From NCBI GenBank assembly GCA_910586455.1, contig CAJUHX010000001.1, positions 153,411 through 217,410 on the forward strand: DNA of 64,000 bases. The letters are read 5' to 3'. Of the stretch, positions 54,625 through 61,885 are shown piece by piece. The stretch comes from an uncultured Muribaculaceae bacterium (GTDB lineage: Bacteria > Bacteroidota > Bacteroidia > Bacteroidales > Muribaculaceae). The position numbers and the translations under genes were made by a program. The notes under the pieces are model-generated. The model was not told the DNA's origin, did no database searches, and saw nothing but the letters and a program-made list of their open reading frames with translations. Position 1 is the first letter of the stretch. Each line of letters starts with the position of its first letter.

Positions 54625-55392
54625 TTAGTAAAAAATATCGGTGTTGCCACGTCGTTTTTCTTCGATTTTGGCCATGATTGCAAAGCGGTATATGGCATCG
54701 TGCACGGCATGGATGAATCCCGGCATGCCTTCGCGCCATCCGCCTTTAAGCACATAGGTTTTGAAGAAGCGGAATGGTGGCGACAGAAAGAGTTGCCAGC
54801 GGCGATATCGCGGAGCGCGACGCTCTACTTCGATGTCGGTATAGGTGTTCATCTTGGCGAAGGTCTGGCCTACGGTTTCGTTGGCAAGGTGAATGAAAGC
54901 AAGGTCGCTGCGTCGGCGCGGAATTTTCATAAGCGGGCCTTGGTGTTTTGGTCGCGAGTGTACGTGAGCGGGCCACACGGTGTCTTCTTTGGGAAAGAGG
55001 CGCAGAATATAGTCGGGATAGTAGCAGCGCATCCATTTGCCCATGAAGTAGTTTTTGATTGGTATGAGCAGTCCGTGGGGTTCGGGATGCTGCCTTATGT
55101 GTTCGTAGAGATAGTTGCGCAGGGCGGGAGGCACAATTTCGTCGGCGTCGACTTCGAGTATCCATGGGTTTGATGCCTGTTCGATACCGAACTGGCGATG
55201 AGGTTCGACATAGCGGAATCCGTCGCGAGGTTTGGTAATAAAGCGCACGAACGAGAAACTTTCGGCTATGCTGCGTGTGGAGTCGGTGCTTTCGTTGTCT
55301 ATTACGAGCACTTCGTCGAAGTCTTTGAGAGCCTCGAGCACATTGCGGAGGTGCTTCTCGGCGTTATATGTATGTACAATCGCTGTAATCAT
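54625..55392 (-). CDS. Glycosyltransferase family 2, WaaE/KdtX-like
   Basis: A 255-residue glycosyltransferase. I choose the ATG at 55392 (MITAIVHTYNAEKHLRNVL), which matches the family N-terminus; an ATG at 55413 lies inside the inverted repeat of the adjacent cassette and would add only repeat-derived residues. The GT-A motifs are VLVIDNESTDSTRSIAE and the DXD-type ILEVDADEIVPP, then a C-terminal region KWMRCYYPDYILRLFPK. Such enzymes add a sugar to the LPS core or to an acceptor lipid. The preceding operon members lie beyond the cassette at 55403-56000. Confidence 0.85.
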   Translation of the reverse strand: MITAIVHTYNAEKHLRNVLEALKDFDEVLVIDNESTDSTRSIAESFSFVRFITKPRDGFRYVEPHRQFGIEQASNPWILEVDADEIVPPALRNYLYEHIRQHPEPHGLLIPIKNYFMGKWMRCYYPDYILRLFPKEDTVWPAHVHSRPKHQGPLMKIPRRRSDLAFIHLANETVGQTFAKMNTYTDIEVERRAPRYRRWQLFLSPPFRFFKTYVLKGGWREGMPGFIHAVHDAIYRFAIMAKIEEKRRGNTDIFY

Positions 55393-55402
55393 ATCTTGCT
55401 TT

Positions 55403-55457
55403 TTTTCGACCATAGAACCATAGAGTTATTTAAGACTATAGAACTACAGAACTATAG
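55403..55457. repeat. Left 55-bp inverted repeat arm
   Basis: From TTTTCGACCATAGAACCATA to the inner end GAACTATAG, exactly the reverse complement of 55946-56000 over 55 bases. On the opposite strand it contains three 8-mers of the form GTTCTRTR. Confidence 0.95.
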
Positions 55458-55488
55458 TTTTTTAGACTAAAGTACTATTTGAATTGAG

Positions 55489-55878
55489 CTATTTATTTTT
55501 ATGTTCGAGAGGGTAGTCTTTTCTTTTTATTCTGAAGGCGAATGTCGGACTGCCATAGTTTATTAATATTCCCTTTTCAAATCCGGTGGTTTGTAGGTAG
55601 TTTACAAGTTGGACTTCGTGTATTGGCAGTAGTGTATTAACCGCTTTCAGTTCGATGATGATTTTGTTTTCTACAATTATGTCGGCTTTGAAAGAGCCAA
55701 TTACGTTGTTTTTGTAGATTACATTAAGAGGTACTTCTGTTTCCGCTTTCAGACCGGCGTTGCGTAGTTCTATAAGTAGTGCATTCTGATATACGGATTC
55801 GAGGTATCCGTATGTCAGATTTTTGCGTACTTCAAAGGCAGCCTTGTTAATTATATTGATTAATTCATCATCATTCAT
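55489..55878 (-). CDS. GxxExxY protein (PD-(D/E)XK-fold family)
   Basis: A 129-residue protein. The name-giving motif GYLESVY is at about residues 24-30. A nuclease-like core follows: FKADIIVENKIIIELKAV, with Asp about 66 and Glu-Leu-Lys about 76-78, then the conserved Gln/Tyr pair in HEVQLVNYLQTT. The family (PDDEXK_3) has the fold of restriction-type endonucleases, but its physiological role is not established. It lies entirely within the inverted-repeat cassette. The promoter is not obvious. Its AT-rich codons differ sharply from the flanking genes. Confidence 0.92.
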   Translation of the reverse strand: MNDDELINIINKAAFEVRKNLTYGYLESVYQNALLIELRNAGLKAETEVPLNVIYKNNVIGSFKADIIVENKIIIELKAVNTLLPIHEVQLVNYLQTTGFEKGILINYGSPTFAFRIKRKDYPLEHKNK

Positions 55879-55945
55879 TTGATTAATTTTATGTTGTGCT
55901 GAGATTGAATGCTATTCTTAAAATATAGTTCTAAGGCCTAAAACT

Positions 55946-56000
55946 CTATAGTTCTGTAGTTCTATAGTCTTAAATAACTCTATGGTTCTATGGTCGAAAA
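55946..56000. repeat. Right 55-bp inverted repeat arm
   Basis: Reads CTATAGTTCTGTAGTTCTAT onward to GGTCGAAAA and is the exact reverse complement of the left arm. Copies of GTTCTRTR are at 55951-55958, 55959-55966 and 55985-55992. Beyond the arm, similarity stops on both sides. Confidence 0.95.
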
Positions 56001-56009
56001 TACCCTTGT

Positions 56010-56753
56010 TCACCGGCGTTTTTTGCGCGCGGCACGGCGTTGGAGGCGGCGGTAAGAGTCGAGGACTATCTGTTCGGCCTGAGCAGCGTCGATGCCTGCC
56101 GCACGGGCGTAATGTCGTGCGAAATCGGCGCTTGAAGCCTCGCTGTTCATCAGCCAGCCGGCACGGTAGAGCTGCCTGCGGAGGTTGTGACAGCCGAAGC
56201 CCATGCGGTTGACATCGACCAGACAGAAGTCGTAGCCCCCCTGTGCGGTGAGCCTGAATAGAATATTGCCGGGCGAGAGGTCCTTGACCAGTACTCCTTT
56301 CGAGTGAACTTCGGCAACCCACTTTCCTAAAGCCTCGACCATGGCCGGATAGTCGCGACGTTCCTCCATGTAGCGTATCTCGTGCCATTGGCTGTCGAGC
56401 TGCCTGCTGATGTAGTAGCTGCGGCGGAGGGTGTGTATGGCCGAGAGGTCCTCGATGAACGCGTATGGCTGCGGAGTGGCAACACCGAGCGCAAGCAGGC
56501 GCAGTGAATATTCGTATGAGCGGCGTGCCTTGCTTGGCCTCAGCCATCCGTAGATAGCGCTCTTGATGAAGTTGGGCCGGCGGAAAGACTTGATGTTAAC
56601 CTCGCAGTCGAGCGTTTGCGGTTTGTAGGCTGCCACCAGATTTCGTCCGCGGTATACCTCGCGTATATCGGACGGCAGACCGTGATCGGCGAGTTGGCCG
56701 CAAAGGTCGAGCAGCCATGCGTCGTTAGTGTTGGTTTGTATTGTTTGTAGCAT
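56010..56753 (-). CDS. Lipopolysaccharide kinase-like protein (Kdo/WaaP family)
   Basis: A 247-residue protein kinase-fold enzyme. The Lys-bearing N-lobe includes NIKSFRRPNFIKSAIYG and RRSYEYSLRLLALGVATPQP. The catalytic loop is GVLVKDLSPGNILFRL (Asp in KDL, Asn in GNI), and the DFG equivalent is YDFCLVDVNRMGF. The fold matches the lipopolysaccharide (Kdo) kinase family, which phosphorylates inner-core sugars. A basic tail (RRLQRRAARKKRR) may help membrane association. It is downstream of the GT4 gene and immediately before the cassette. Confidence 0.85.
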   Translation of the reverse strand: MLQTIQTNTNDAWLLDLCGQLADHGLPSDIREVYRGRNLVAAYKPQTLDCEVNIKSFRRPNFIKSAIYGWLRPSKARRSYEYSLRLLALGVATPQPYAFIEDLSAIHTLRRSYYISRQLDSQWHEIRYMEERRDYPAMVEALGKWVAEVHSKGVLVKDLSPGNILFRLTAQGGYDFCLVDVNRMGFGCHNLRRQLYRAGWLMNSEASSADFARHYARAAGIDAAQAEQIVLDSYRRLQRRAARKKRR

Positions 56754-56799
56754 TATCGGTGGATGCCTTTGGTGAGGCGCATGGGGCAGGCCGCGCGCA

Positions 56800-57867
56800 C
56801 TACAGATATTTTTCTGTTATTTTATTATAGAAAGCATTATAGGTGAAATTGTCGGCGAAGCGTTGCCGACCGGCCATGCCTATGCTGTGGCGCAACTGAG
56901 GGTCGGTGATGAGTCGCCTCAGAGCCTCGGCGAGCGCCTCGGGGTCGGACGGGGCCACCATCAGGCCGTCGGTATCGTGGGTGATTATTTCGGGTTGGGC
57001 ACCGTTGTCGGTGGTTACCACAGGCAGGCTCTGGCGCATCATTTCGATAATCGACAGACCGAAGGCTTCGGGGGCTGTGGTGGGTACGACGCCGATTTGT
57101 GCTGCGGCGATTTCCTCGCTTACGTCGCTGATATGGCCGGGCCACTCCACTCGCTTGTCGATGCCCAGAGTGCGGCAGAGCCTCAGCATGGGCATTACAT
57201 ATTTGCCTTCGCCCTGACCGCAGATGCGTGCGCTCCATTCGAGATCGGTAAGTTTGCCCAGTGCCTGCACCAGTATGTGGGCCCCTTTCTCCGGCGAGAG
57301 CCGTCCGATGTATAATATCAGCGGAGGCTGGTGGAGGGTTTGGGCCTGCGGCAGTTCGGGCGCGGCGGGCAGCGCGTTGTGTACAACGTCGATGTTCATG
57401 TCGTGGAGATCGAATCCGCCTTTGATGAATTCCGACTTGGCCCGTTTCGATACGAACACCAGTGAGTCGATGGCGCGGTATAGCGCCAGCTGCTTTGCTT
57501 TGCCGGCCTTTACCAGATGGCGTGTACACACTATGTTGATGCGTCGGTGGCCGTGGCATAGCTGCCGTACTTTTACGGCAGTGGCGGTTTCTTTGAAGTT
57601 ATGGACGTGGATGTTTACCGGGCCGTCGCCGGGGAAGCGGCGTGCCATGCGGGCTATGTGTATCGGCGAGAATATATCGAAGGCTCCTCCGAGGCGCATC
57701 ACAGCCGGCTCGAAGCCGGCGTCTTTTATCGGGCCGAGAACCTCGGCTTTATTGCGGCAGACAATGGCTACGTTGTTGCCTTGCGAGCGCAGGGCCGTGC
57801 AAAGGTCGAGGGCATAGCGTTCGCCGCCGCCCCAGGCCTTGTTCGATATTATATGTATTATATTCAT
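56800..57867 (-). CDS. Glycosyltransferase family 4
   Basis: A 355-residue GT-B retaining glycosyltransferase. The ATG at 57867 gives the normal N-terminus (MNIIHIISNKAWGGGERYA); the longer upstream frame overlaps the preceding gene by 135 bases and is not family-like. Motifs are the C-domain ILYIGRLSPEKGAHILVQAL, and the EAFGLSIIEMMRQSLPVVTT acceptor-activation region. The start overlaps the stop of the upstream GT2 gene by four bases (ATGA), so translation is coupled. It is part of the LPS-core cluster. Confidence 0.9.
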   Translation of the reverse strand: MNIIHIISNKAWGGGERYALDLCTALRSQGNNVAIVCRNKAEVLGPIKDAGFEPAVMRLGGAFDIFSPIHIARMARRFPGDGPVNIHVHNFKETATAVKVRQLCHGHRRINIVCTRHLVKAGKAKQLALYRAIDSLVFVSKRAKSEFIKGGFDLHDMNIDVVHNALPAAPELPQAQTLHQPPLILYIGRLSPEKGAHILVQALGKLTDLEWSARICGQGEGKYVMPMLRLCRTLGIDKRVEWPGHISDVSEEIAAAQIGVVPTTAPEAFGLSIIEMMRQSLPVVTTDNGAQPEIITHDTDGLMVAPSDPEALAEALRRLITDPQLRHSIGMAGRQRFADNFTYNAFYNKITEKYL

Positions 57868-58616
57868 AAGGCTTTGCTCTCGTTGCGAGCTTTCGTGTAG
57901 GCTTTGCGTATGGTGCTGAAGCGGCGCAATGCAATTATGTTGCCCGGTTTGCCGTCGAGCCATGCTCCCTGACGTATGTGGCAATGGAGGTAGTGCCAGC
58001 ATGCAAGTAGGGTAGGGGAGAAGGGCCGCCGGTGGCGGGCGGCAATCACCCGTGCCATCATGGCGGCGCGACGCTGCTCTTTGTGGTCGAATTCCTCCAC
58101 ACTCACGCAGCGGTAGTGCTGAATCTCACCCGCAAGTGGATGTGCGATGCGCGAGTCGGGGTAGGTAACGCCCTCGTCAATGTCGAGTAAGTCCCAGTGG
58201 GCGTAGCGGCGGTTGAAGAAACGAACCTCTTGAGTCGGAGCCCATCCGCTGTGTTTCATTGCTTTACCGCAGAAGTAGCTTACAACTCGCAGCGAGTAGA
58301 TTTTGTTTGGGAAGCCGTTGGCTTTTACCTTCATGATGCTTTGGCGGGCCTCGTCGGTTAGAACCTCGTCGGCGTCGATGCTCAGTATATAATTATAAGT
58401 GGCGAGGCCGACTGCGTACTGACGCTGCGAACCGAAACCGCTAAATTGGCGTTGTGTGATTTTGCAGCCGTAGCGGCGGCAGATGTCGAGGGTAGAGTCG
58501 GTTGAATATGAGTCGACTATAATTAATTCGTCGGCTATCCCCACTAACGAATTAAGACATTGTTCGATGGTGTTTGCCGCGTTTTTAGTGATTATGGTAG
58601 CTGATATTCTGTCCAT
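57864..58616 (-). CDS. Glycosyltransferase family 2, WaaE/KdtX type
   Basis: A 250-residue enzyme of the LPS-core glucosyltransferase type. It has ISATIITKNAANTIEQCL at the N-terminus, VDSYSTDSTLDICRRYG, the family-typical RQFSGFGSQRQYAVGLATY and the DXD-type ILSIDADEVLTDE. A later segment, TQEVRFFNRRYAHWDL, is also characteristic. It is first in the cluster; its consensus promoter ends 4 bases before the ATG, so the whole cluster may be read from a leaderless mRNA. Distinct from the second GT2 at 54625. Confidence 0.92.
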   Translation of the reverse strand: MDRISATIITKNAANTIEQCLNSLVGIADELIIVDSYSTDSTLDICRRYGCKITQRQFSGFGSQRQYAVGLATYNYILSIDADEVLTDEARQSIMKVKANGFPNKIYSLRVVSYFCGKAMKHSGWAPTQEVRFFNRRYAHWDLLDIDEGVTYPDSRIAHPLAGEIQHYRCVSVEEFDHKEQRRAAMMARVIAARHRRPFSPTLLACWHYLHCHIRQGAWLDGKPGNIIALRRFSTIRKAYTKARNESKAL

Positions 58617-58620
58617 GTTG

Positions 58621-58651
58621 CAAAATTACTAATTTTTCTTTGATTGTCAAA
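58621..58651 (-). promoter_or_regulatory. Leaderless-type promoter of the LPS-core cluster
   Basis: On the minus strand TTTG (58648-58651), 19 bases, TAATTTTG (58621-58628), then 4 bases to the ATG at 58616. Start of transcription should fall at or within 1-2 bases of the start codon. Confidence 0.82.
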
Positions 58652-58882
58652 ACCGCTGCCGGCAGTGGAGGGTTTTGATTTTAACGATTTTTCACAGCTA
58701 TTCCTTAGCCGTGTTTGTGATTTGCTGAATTATTAAATTCTCAGGGGCTTAAATTGGTGTATTATATATGGTAATATGCTTTAAATCAGCTTGTAATACT
58801 TGGTTTTGTTTTGTATCAGTTTTTCGGGCAGAAAAAATTATCGGCACCTCCGATTCGCGTTCGGCCGGCCTGAAAATAAAAA

Positions 58883-58914
58883 TTTCCACAATTTCTAATT
58901 TTTCATTATCTTTG
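58883..58914 (+). promoter_or_regulatory. Promoter of ybeY-mnmG
   Basis: TTTC (58883-58886), 20 bases, TATCTTTG (58907-58914), the same form as the pckA promoter. The ATG of ybeY is 20 bases downstream. The rest of the 318-base divergent gap (58617-58934) has no gene I support. Confidence 0.75.
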
Positions 58915-58934
58915 TAGTTCGTTTTTAGTGAACT

Positions 58935-59354
58935 ATGGAATTTCAATGGATTGCCGACGGGGTGCAATTCCCCGATATTGACCGGGGCCGTCTGGAGGCC
59001 TGGATTGCTGAGGTTGCCGGACTGCATGGCCGCATACTCGGCCCACTTACTTATATCTTCTGTAACGACGATAAGATTATTGAAGTCAACCGGCAGTTTC
59101 TGCATCACGACTACTATACAGATATAATAACTTTCGACTATACACGCGGGCGCAGAATATCGGGCGATATGTTTATATCTCTCGATACTGTACGCACTAA
59201 CGCGGAGCTTGTCAGGGCCGACTACAATACCGAACTACACCGTGTGATTGTGCATGGTGTATTGCATCTGTGCGGCATCAACGATAAAGGTCCCGGTGAA
59301 CGTGAAATTATGGAAGCTAATGAAAATCAGGCACTAAGTCTGCTGAAATTATGA
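58935..59354 (+). CDS. ybeY: Endoribonuclease YbeY (rRNA maturation)
   Basis: A 139-residue single-domain metalloenzyme for 16S rRNA 3' maturation and ribosome quality control. The fold begins ITFDYTRGRRISGDMFISLD. The metal motif is RVIVHGVLHLCGINDKGPGE: the two first His ligands are present, but the third position (normally His in HGxLHLxGYDH) is Asp here, as I believe is common in Bacteroidetes. The stop overlaps the mnmG start by four bases (ATGA). Confidence 0.93.
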   Translation: MEFQWIADGVQFPDIDRGRLEAWIAEVAGLHGRILGPLTYIFCNDDKIIEVNRQFLHHDYYTDIITFDYTRGRRISGDMFISLDTVRTNAELVRADYNTELHRVIVHGVLHLCGINDKGPGEREIMEANENQALSLLKL

Positions 59355-61231
59355 AATTCGAATACGATGTAATAGTAGTCGGAGCCGGACATGCCGGCTG
59401 CGAGGCTGCTGCCGCCTCGGCCCGTCTTGGAGCCGATACTCTGCTGATAACAATGGACTTGAATAAGATTGCACAGATGAGTTGCAATCCGGCAGTCGGT
59501 GGAATTGCCAAGGGGCAGATTGTGCGTGAGATTGATGCGCTCGGAGGTCTGATGGGTATTGTCACCGACCGTACGGCAATACAGTTCAGGATGCTTAATC
59601 GCTCCAAGGGGCCTGCTATGTGGAGTCCGCGCGCTCAGTCCGACCGCAATAAATTCTCGGCTCTATGGCGCCATTATCTTGAAAATATGGACAACCTGCA
59701 GCTGTGGCAGGATTCGGTGACATCGCTTGTTTTCAGCTCGTCAGGCGCGCTGCAAGGTGTACGCACTCTGCAAGGGGCCGAGTTCAGAGCCGCAAATGTG
59801 GTTCTTACCAACGGAACATTTCTTGACGGGCTCATGCATGTAGGCCGGGTGAAAATGGCAGGCGGACGAATCAGTGAGCCAGCCAGCTATGGCATTACAG
59901 AGCAGTTGCGTAGTCTTGGCTTTACAGTCGGACGTATGAAAACAGGCACTCCGGTGCGTATCGACGGGCGCAGCGTAAAGTGGGAACTGACAACCATGCA
60001 GGAAGGCGATAACGACTTTCATCACTTCAGCTATCTGCCCGAGGTGCGGCGTGAACTCAAGCAGCTGCCCTGTCATATAGTGTACACCAACGAACGCACT
60101 CACGAGATACTGCGCCGGGGTCTGCCCGACTCGCCGTTGTACAATGGCCAGATTCAGAGCATAGGCCCTCGATACTGCCCCAGCATCGAAACCAAAATAG
60201 TGACCTTTGCCGATAAGATACAGCATCAGCTGTTCCTTGAACCCGAGGGCGAAGATACTCAGGAATACTACCTCAACGGCTTCAGCAGCTCGCTGCCCAT
60301 GAATATTCAGATAGAGGCGCTCGAAACAGTTCCGGCATTCAGCGATGTGCAGATTTACCGCCCCGGCTATGCCATAGAATATGATTATTTCGACCCCACA
60401 CAGCTGCGTCATACTCTTGAAACACGTCTTGCGCCCGGCCTGTATTTTGCCGGTCAGATATGTGGTACCACAGGATATGAGGAAGCCGCCGGCCAGGGTC
60501 TGATTGCCGGTGCGAACGCAGCCTTGCGGGCGCTCGGCAAAGAGGAATTTACCCTTGGCCGCGACCAGGCTTACATAGGTGTGCTTATCGACGACCTTGT
60601 GACAAAAGGCGTCGACGAACCTTACCGCATGTTTACCTCGCGAGCCGAGTATCGCATACTGCTCCGTCAGGACGATGCCGACATGCGTCTTACCCCCTTG
60701 GCACATGCAATCGGCTTGGCCGACGACTACCGGTACGAAATTACAGAAACCAAACGCCGCCATCGCGACGACCTCATTGACTTCTGCAAGCACACCACAG
60801 TCACTGCCGCCGAGATTGACCCGCTGCTCGAAAGGGTAGGGTCGAACAGGCTTTCCCAGTCATTGCCGCTGCATAGTCTGGTTCTCCGCCCGCAGCTGAA
60901 TATGCAGCTGCTTGCAGAGGCGCTGCCCAGGCTGGCAAAAAAAGTGGAATCAATACCCGCCGAACTGCGGGAGGAAACAGTGGAGGCTGCAGAAATTCTG
61001 ATGAAATACCAAGGTTATATAGAACGCGAGCAGATGATAGCCGATAAACTCCGCCGACTCGAAGATGTGCGTATTCCCGATAACTACGACTTTTTGAGCG
61101 TTGCCGGACTCAGTACCGAAGCTCGTCAGAAACTCGACCGTATACGTCCCGTCACCATAGGTCAGGCATCGCGCATACCGGGCATATCGCCAAGCGACGT
61201 CAACATACTTCTGGTGTTAATCCGCAATTGA
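59351..61231 (+). CDS. mnmG: tRNA uridine-5-carboxymethylaminomethyl modification enzyme
   Basis: A 626-residue FAD enzyme that with MnmE modifies U34 of tRNAs. The N-terminal dinucleotide fold is VIVVGAGHAGCEAAAASARLG, followed by QMSCNPAVGGIAKGQIVREIDALGG, KTGTPVRIDG, the GQICGTTGYEEAAGQGLIAGANAA segment, and FTSRAEYRILLRQDDADMRLTP. The C-terminal helical GidA-associated domain is intact. It is translationally coupled to ybeY. In many bacteria gidA/mnmG lies near the origin; here a parS-like site follows 40 bases after its stop. Confidence 0.97.
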   Translation: MKFEYDVIVVGAGHAGCEAAAASARLGADTLLITMDLNKIAQMSCNPAVGGIAKGQIVREIDALGGLMGIVTDRTAIQFRMLNRSKGPAMWSPRAQSDRNKFSALWRHYLENMDNLQLWQDSVTSLVFSSSGALQGVRTLQGAEFRAANVVLTNGTFLDGLMHVGRVKMAGGRISEPASYGITEQLRSLGFTVGRMKTGTPVRIDGRSVKWELTTMQEGDNDFHHFSYLPEVRRELKQLPCHIVYTNERTHEILRRGLPDSPLYNGQIQSIGPRYCPSIETKIVTFADKIQHQLFLEPEGEDTQEYYLNGFSSSLPMNIQIEALETVPAFSDVQIYRPGYAIEYDYFDPTQLRHTLETRLAPGLYFAGQICGTTGYEEAAGQGLIAGANAALRALGKEEFTLGRDQAYIGVLIDDLVTKGVDEPYRMFTSRAEYRILLRQDDADMRLTPLAHAIGLADDYRYEITETKRRHRDDLIDFCKHTTVTAAEIDPLLERVGSNRLSQSLPLHSLVLRPQLNMQLLAEALPRLAKKVESIPAELREETVEAAEILMKYQGYIEREQMIADKLRRLEDVRIPDNYDFLSVAGLSTEARQKLDRIRPVTIGQASRIPGISPSDVNILLVLIRN

Positions 61232-61271
61232 CCGCCTCCAGTGTGAAACACTACAGACAAAACCAAAACAA

Positions 61272-61287
61272 TGTTCCACGTGAAACA
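61272..61287. promoter_or_regulatory. parS-like ParB-binding site
   Basis: TGTTCCACGTGAAACA, a 16-bp sequence differing from the widespread consensus TGTTTCACGTGAAACA by one base (T to C at position 5, a frequent variant). It lies in the 90-base gap between mnmG and apt, outside coding sequence. I found no second exact copy in the window. ParB would bind here to segregate the chromosome. Confidence 0.85.
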
Positions 61288-61321
61288 ATAACTAATTCAA
61301 ACAACATAATATCAAAGATTT

Positions 61322-61840
61322 ATGGAATACATCAAATCAAAGATTCGCGATGTGCAGGACTTCCCCAGCAAGGGTGTTCTTTTCCGCGACCTTACCACTG
61401 CGTTCAAAGACCCGCGCGCGCTCCACATTATCGGCTGGGATCTTTCGCAGCTGTATCGCGACAAGGGTGTCACTAAAGTAGTAGGCATAGAAAGCCGCGG
61501 TTTTATAGGTGGCTCGATTCTGGCTTTCGAACTTGGTGCCGGCTTTGTTCCCTGCCGTAAACCCGGCAAGCTGCCTGCCGACACTATCCGCGAGGAATAC
61601 GCCAAGGAGTATGGTACCGATGTGATAGAAATTCACCGCGACGCCATTACTCCCGACGATATTGTGGTTATACACGACGATGTACTCGCTACAGGCGGAA
61701 CCATGGCTGCCGCTTATAAACTGGTGAAGAGCCTTAACCCGAAAAAAATCTACATCAACTTTATTGTAGAAATCTCCGCACTGAACGGCAGAGCGAACCT
61801 TCCGGCCGATGCCGATGTTTCATCACTGATTACATATTAG
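61322..61840 (+). CDS. apt: Adenine phosphoribosyltransferase
   Basis: A 172-residue type I phosphoribosyltransferase converting adenine plus PRPP to AMP. The N-terminus IKSKIRDVQDFPSKGVLFRDLTT is the APT signature. The PRPP-binding motif is VVIHDDVLATGGTMAAAYKL, and the flexible loop region is REEYAKEYGTDVIEIHRDAI. Length fits the family (about 170-180). A single gene with no clear own promoter; uvrC follows 45 bases later. Confidence 0.96.
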   Translation: MEYIKSKIRDVQDFPSKGVLFRDLTTAFKDPRALHIIGWDLSQLYRDKGVTKVVGIESRGFIGGSILAFELGAGFVPCRKPGKLPADTIREEYAKEYGTDVIEIHRDAITPDDIVVIHDDVLATGGTMAAAYKLVKSLNPKKIYINFIVEISALNGRANLPADADVSSLITY

Positions 61841-61885
61841 AGATTTTAAACAAGCTCTAAATAAACTCTTGGGAGTTGCCGAAAT

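Larger units (their letters stand above)
55403..56000. mobile_element. AT-rich cassette: GxxExxY gene between 55-bp inverted repeats
   Basis: A 598-bp unit bounded by perfect inverted repeats (55403-55457 and 55946-56000) carries one gene. It is AT-rich compared with the GC-rich LPS genes on both sides, and sits exactly in a gap of the cluster (left arm reaches the start of the GT2 gene, right arm ends 10 bases from the stop of the kinase gene). No transposase is encoded and I see no clear target-site duplication. It therefore looks like a compact mobile or non-autonomous element; the movement mechanism is unknown. Confidence 0.65.

Noticed and set aside
52636..55173. An 845-codon plus-strand open frame across three minus-strand genes
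   Set aside because: It crosses three well-supported genes and two intergenic gaps and has no family features.
55390..56010. Target-site duplication around the GxxExxY cassette
   Set aside because: Short shared CTTG strings near the ends are at different distances from the arms and are explained by chance.
58749..59108. A 119-codon minus-strand frame overlapping the ybeY start
   Set aside because: It overlaps the ybeY promoter and coding region, lacks a promoter, and shows no family.
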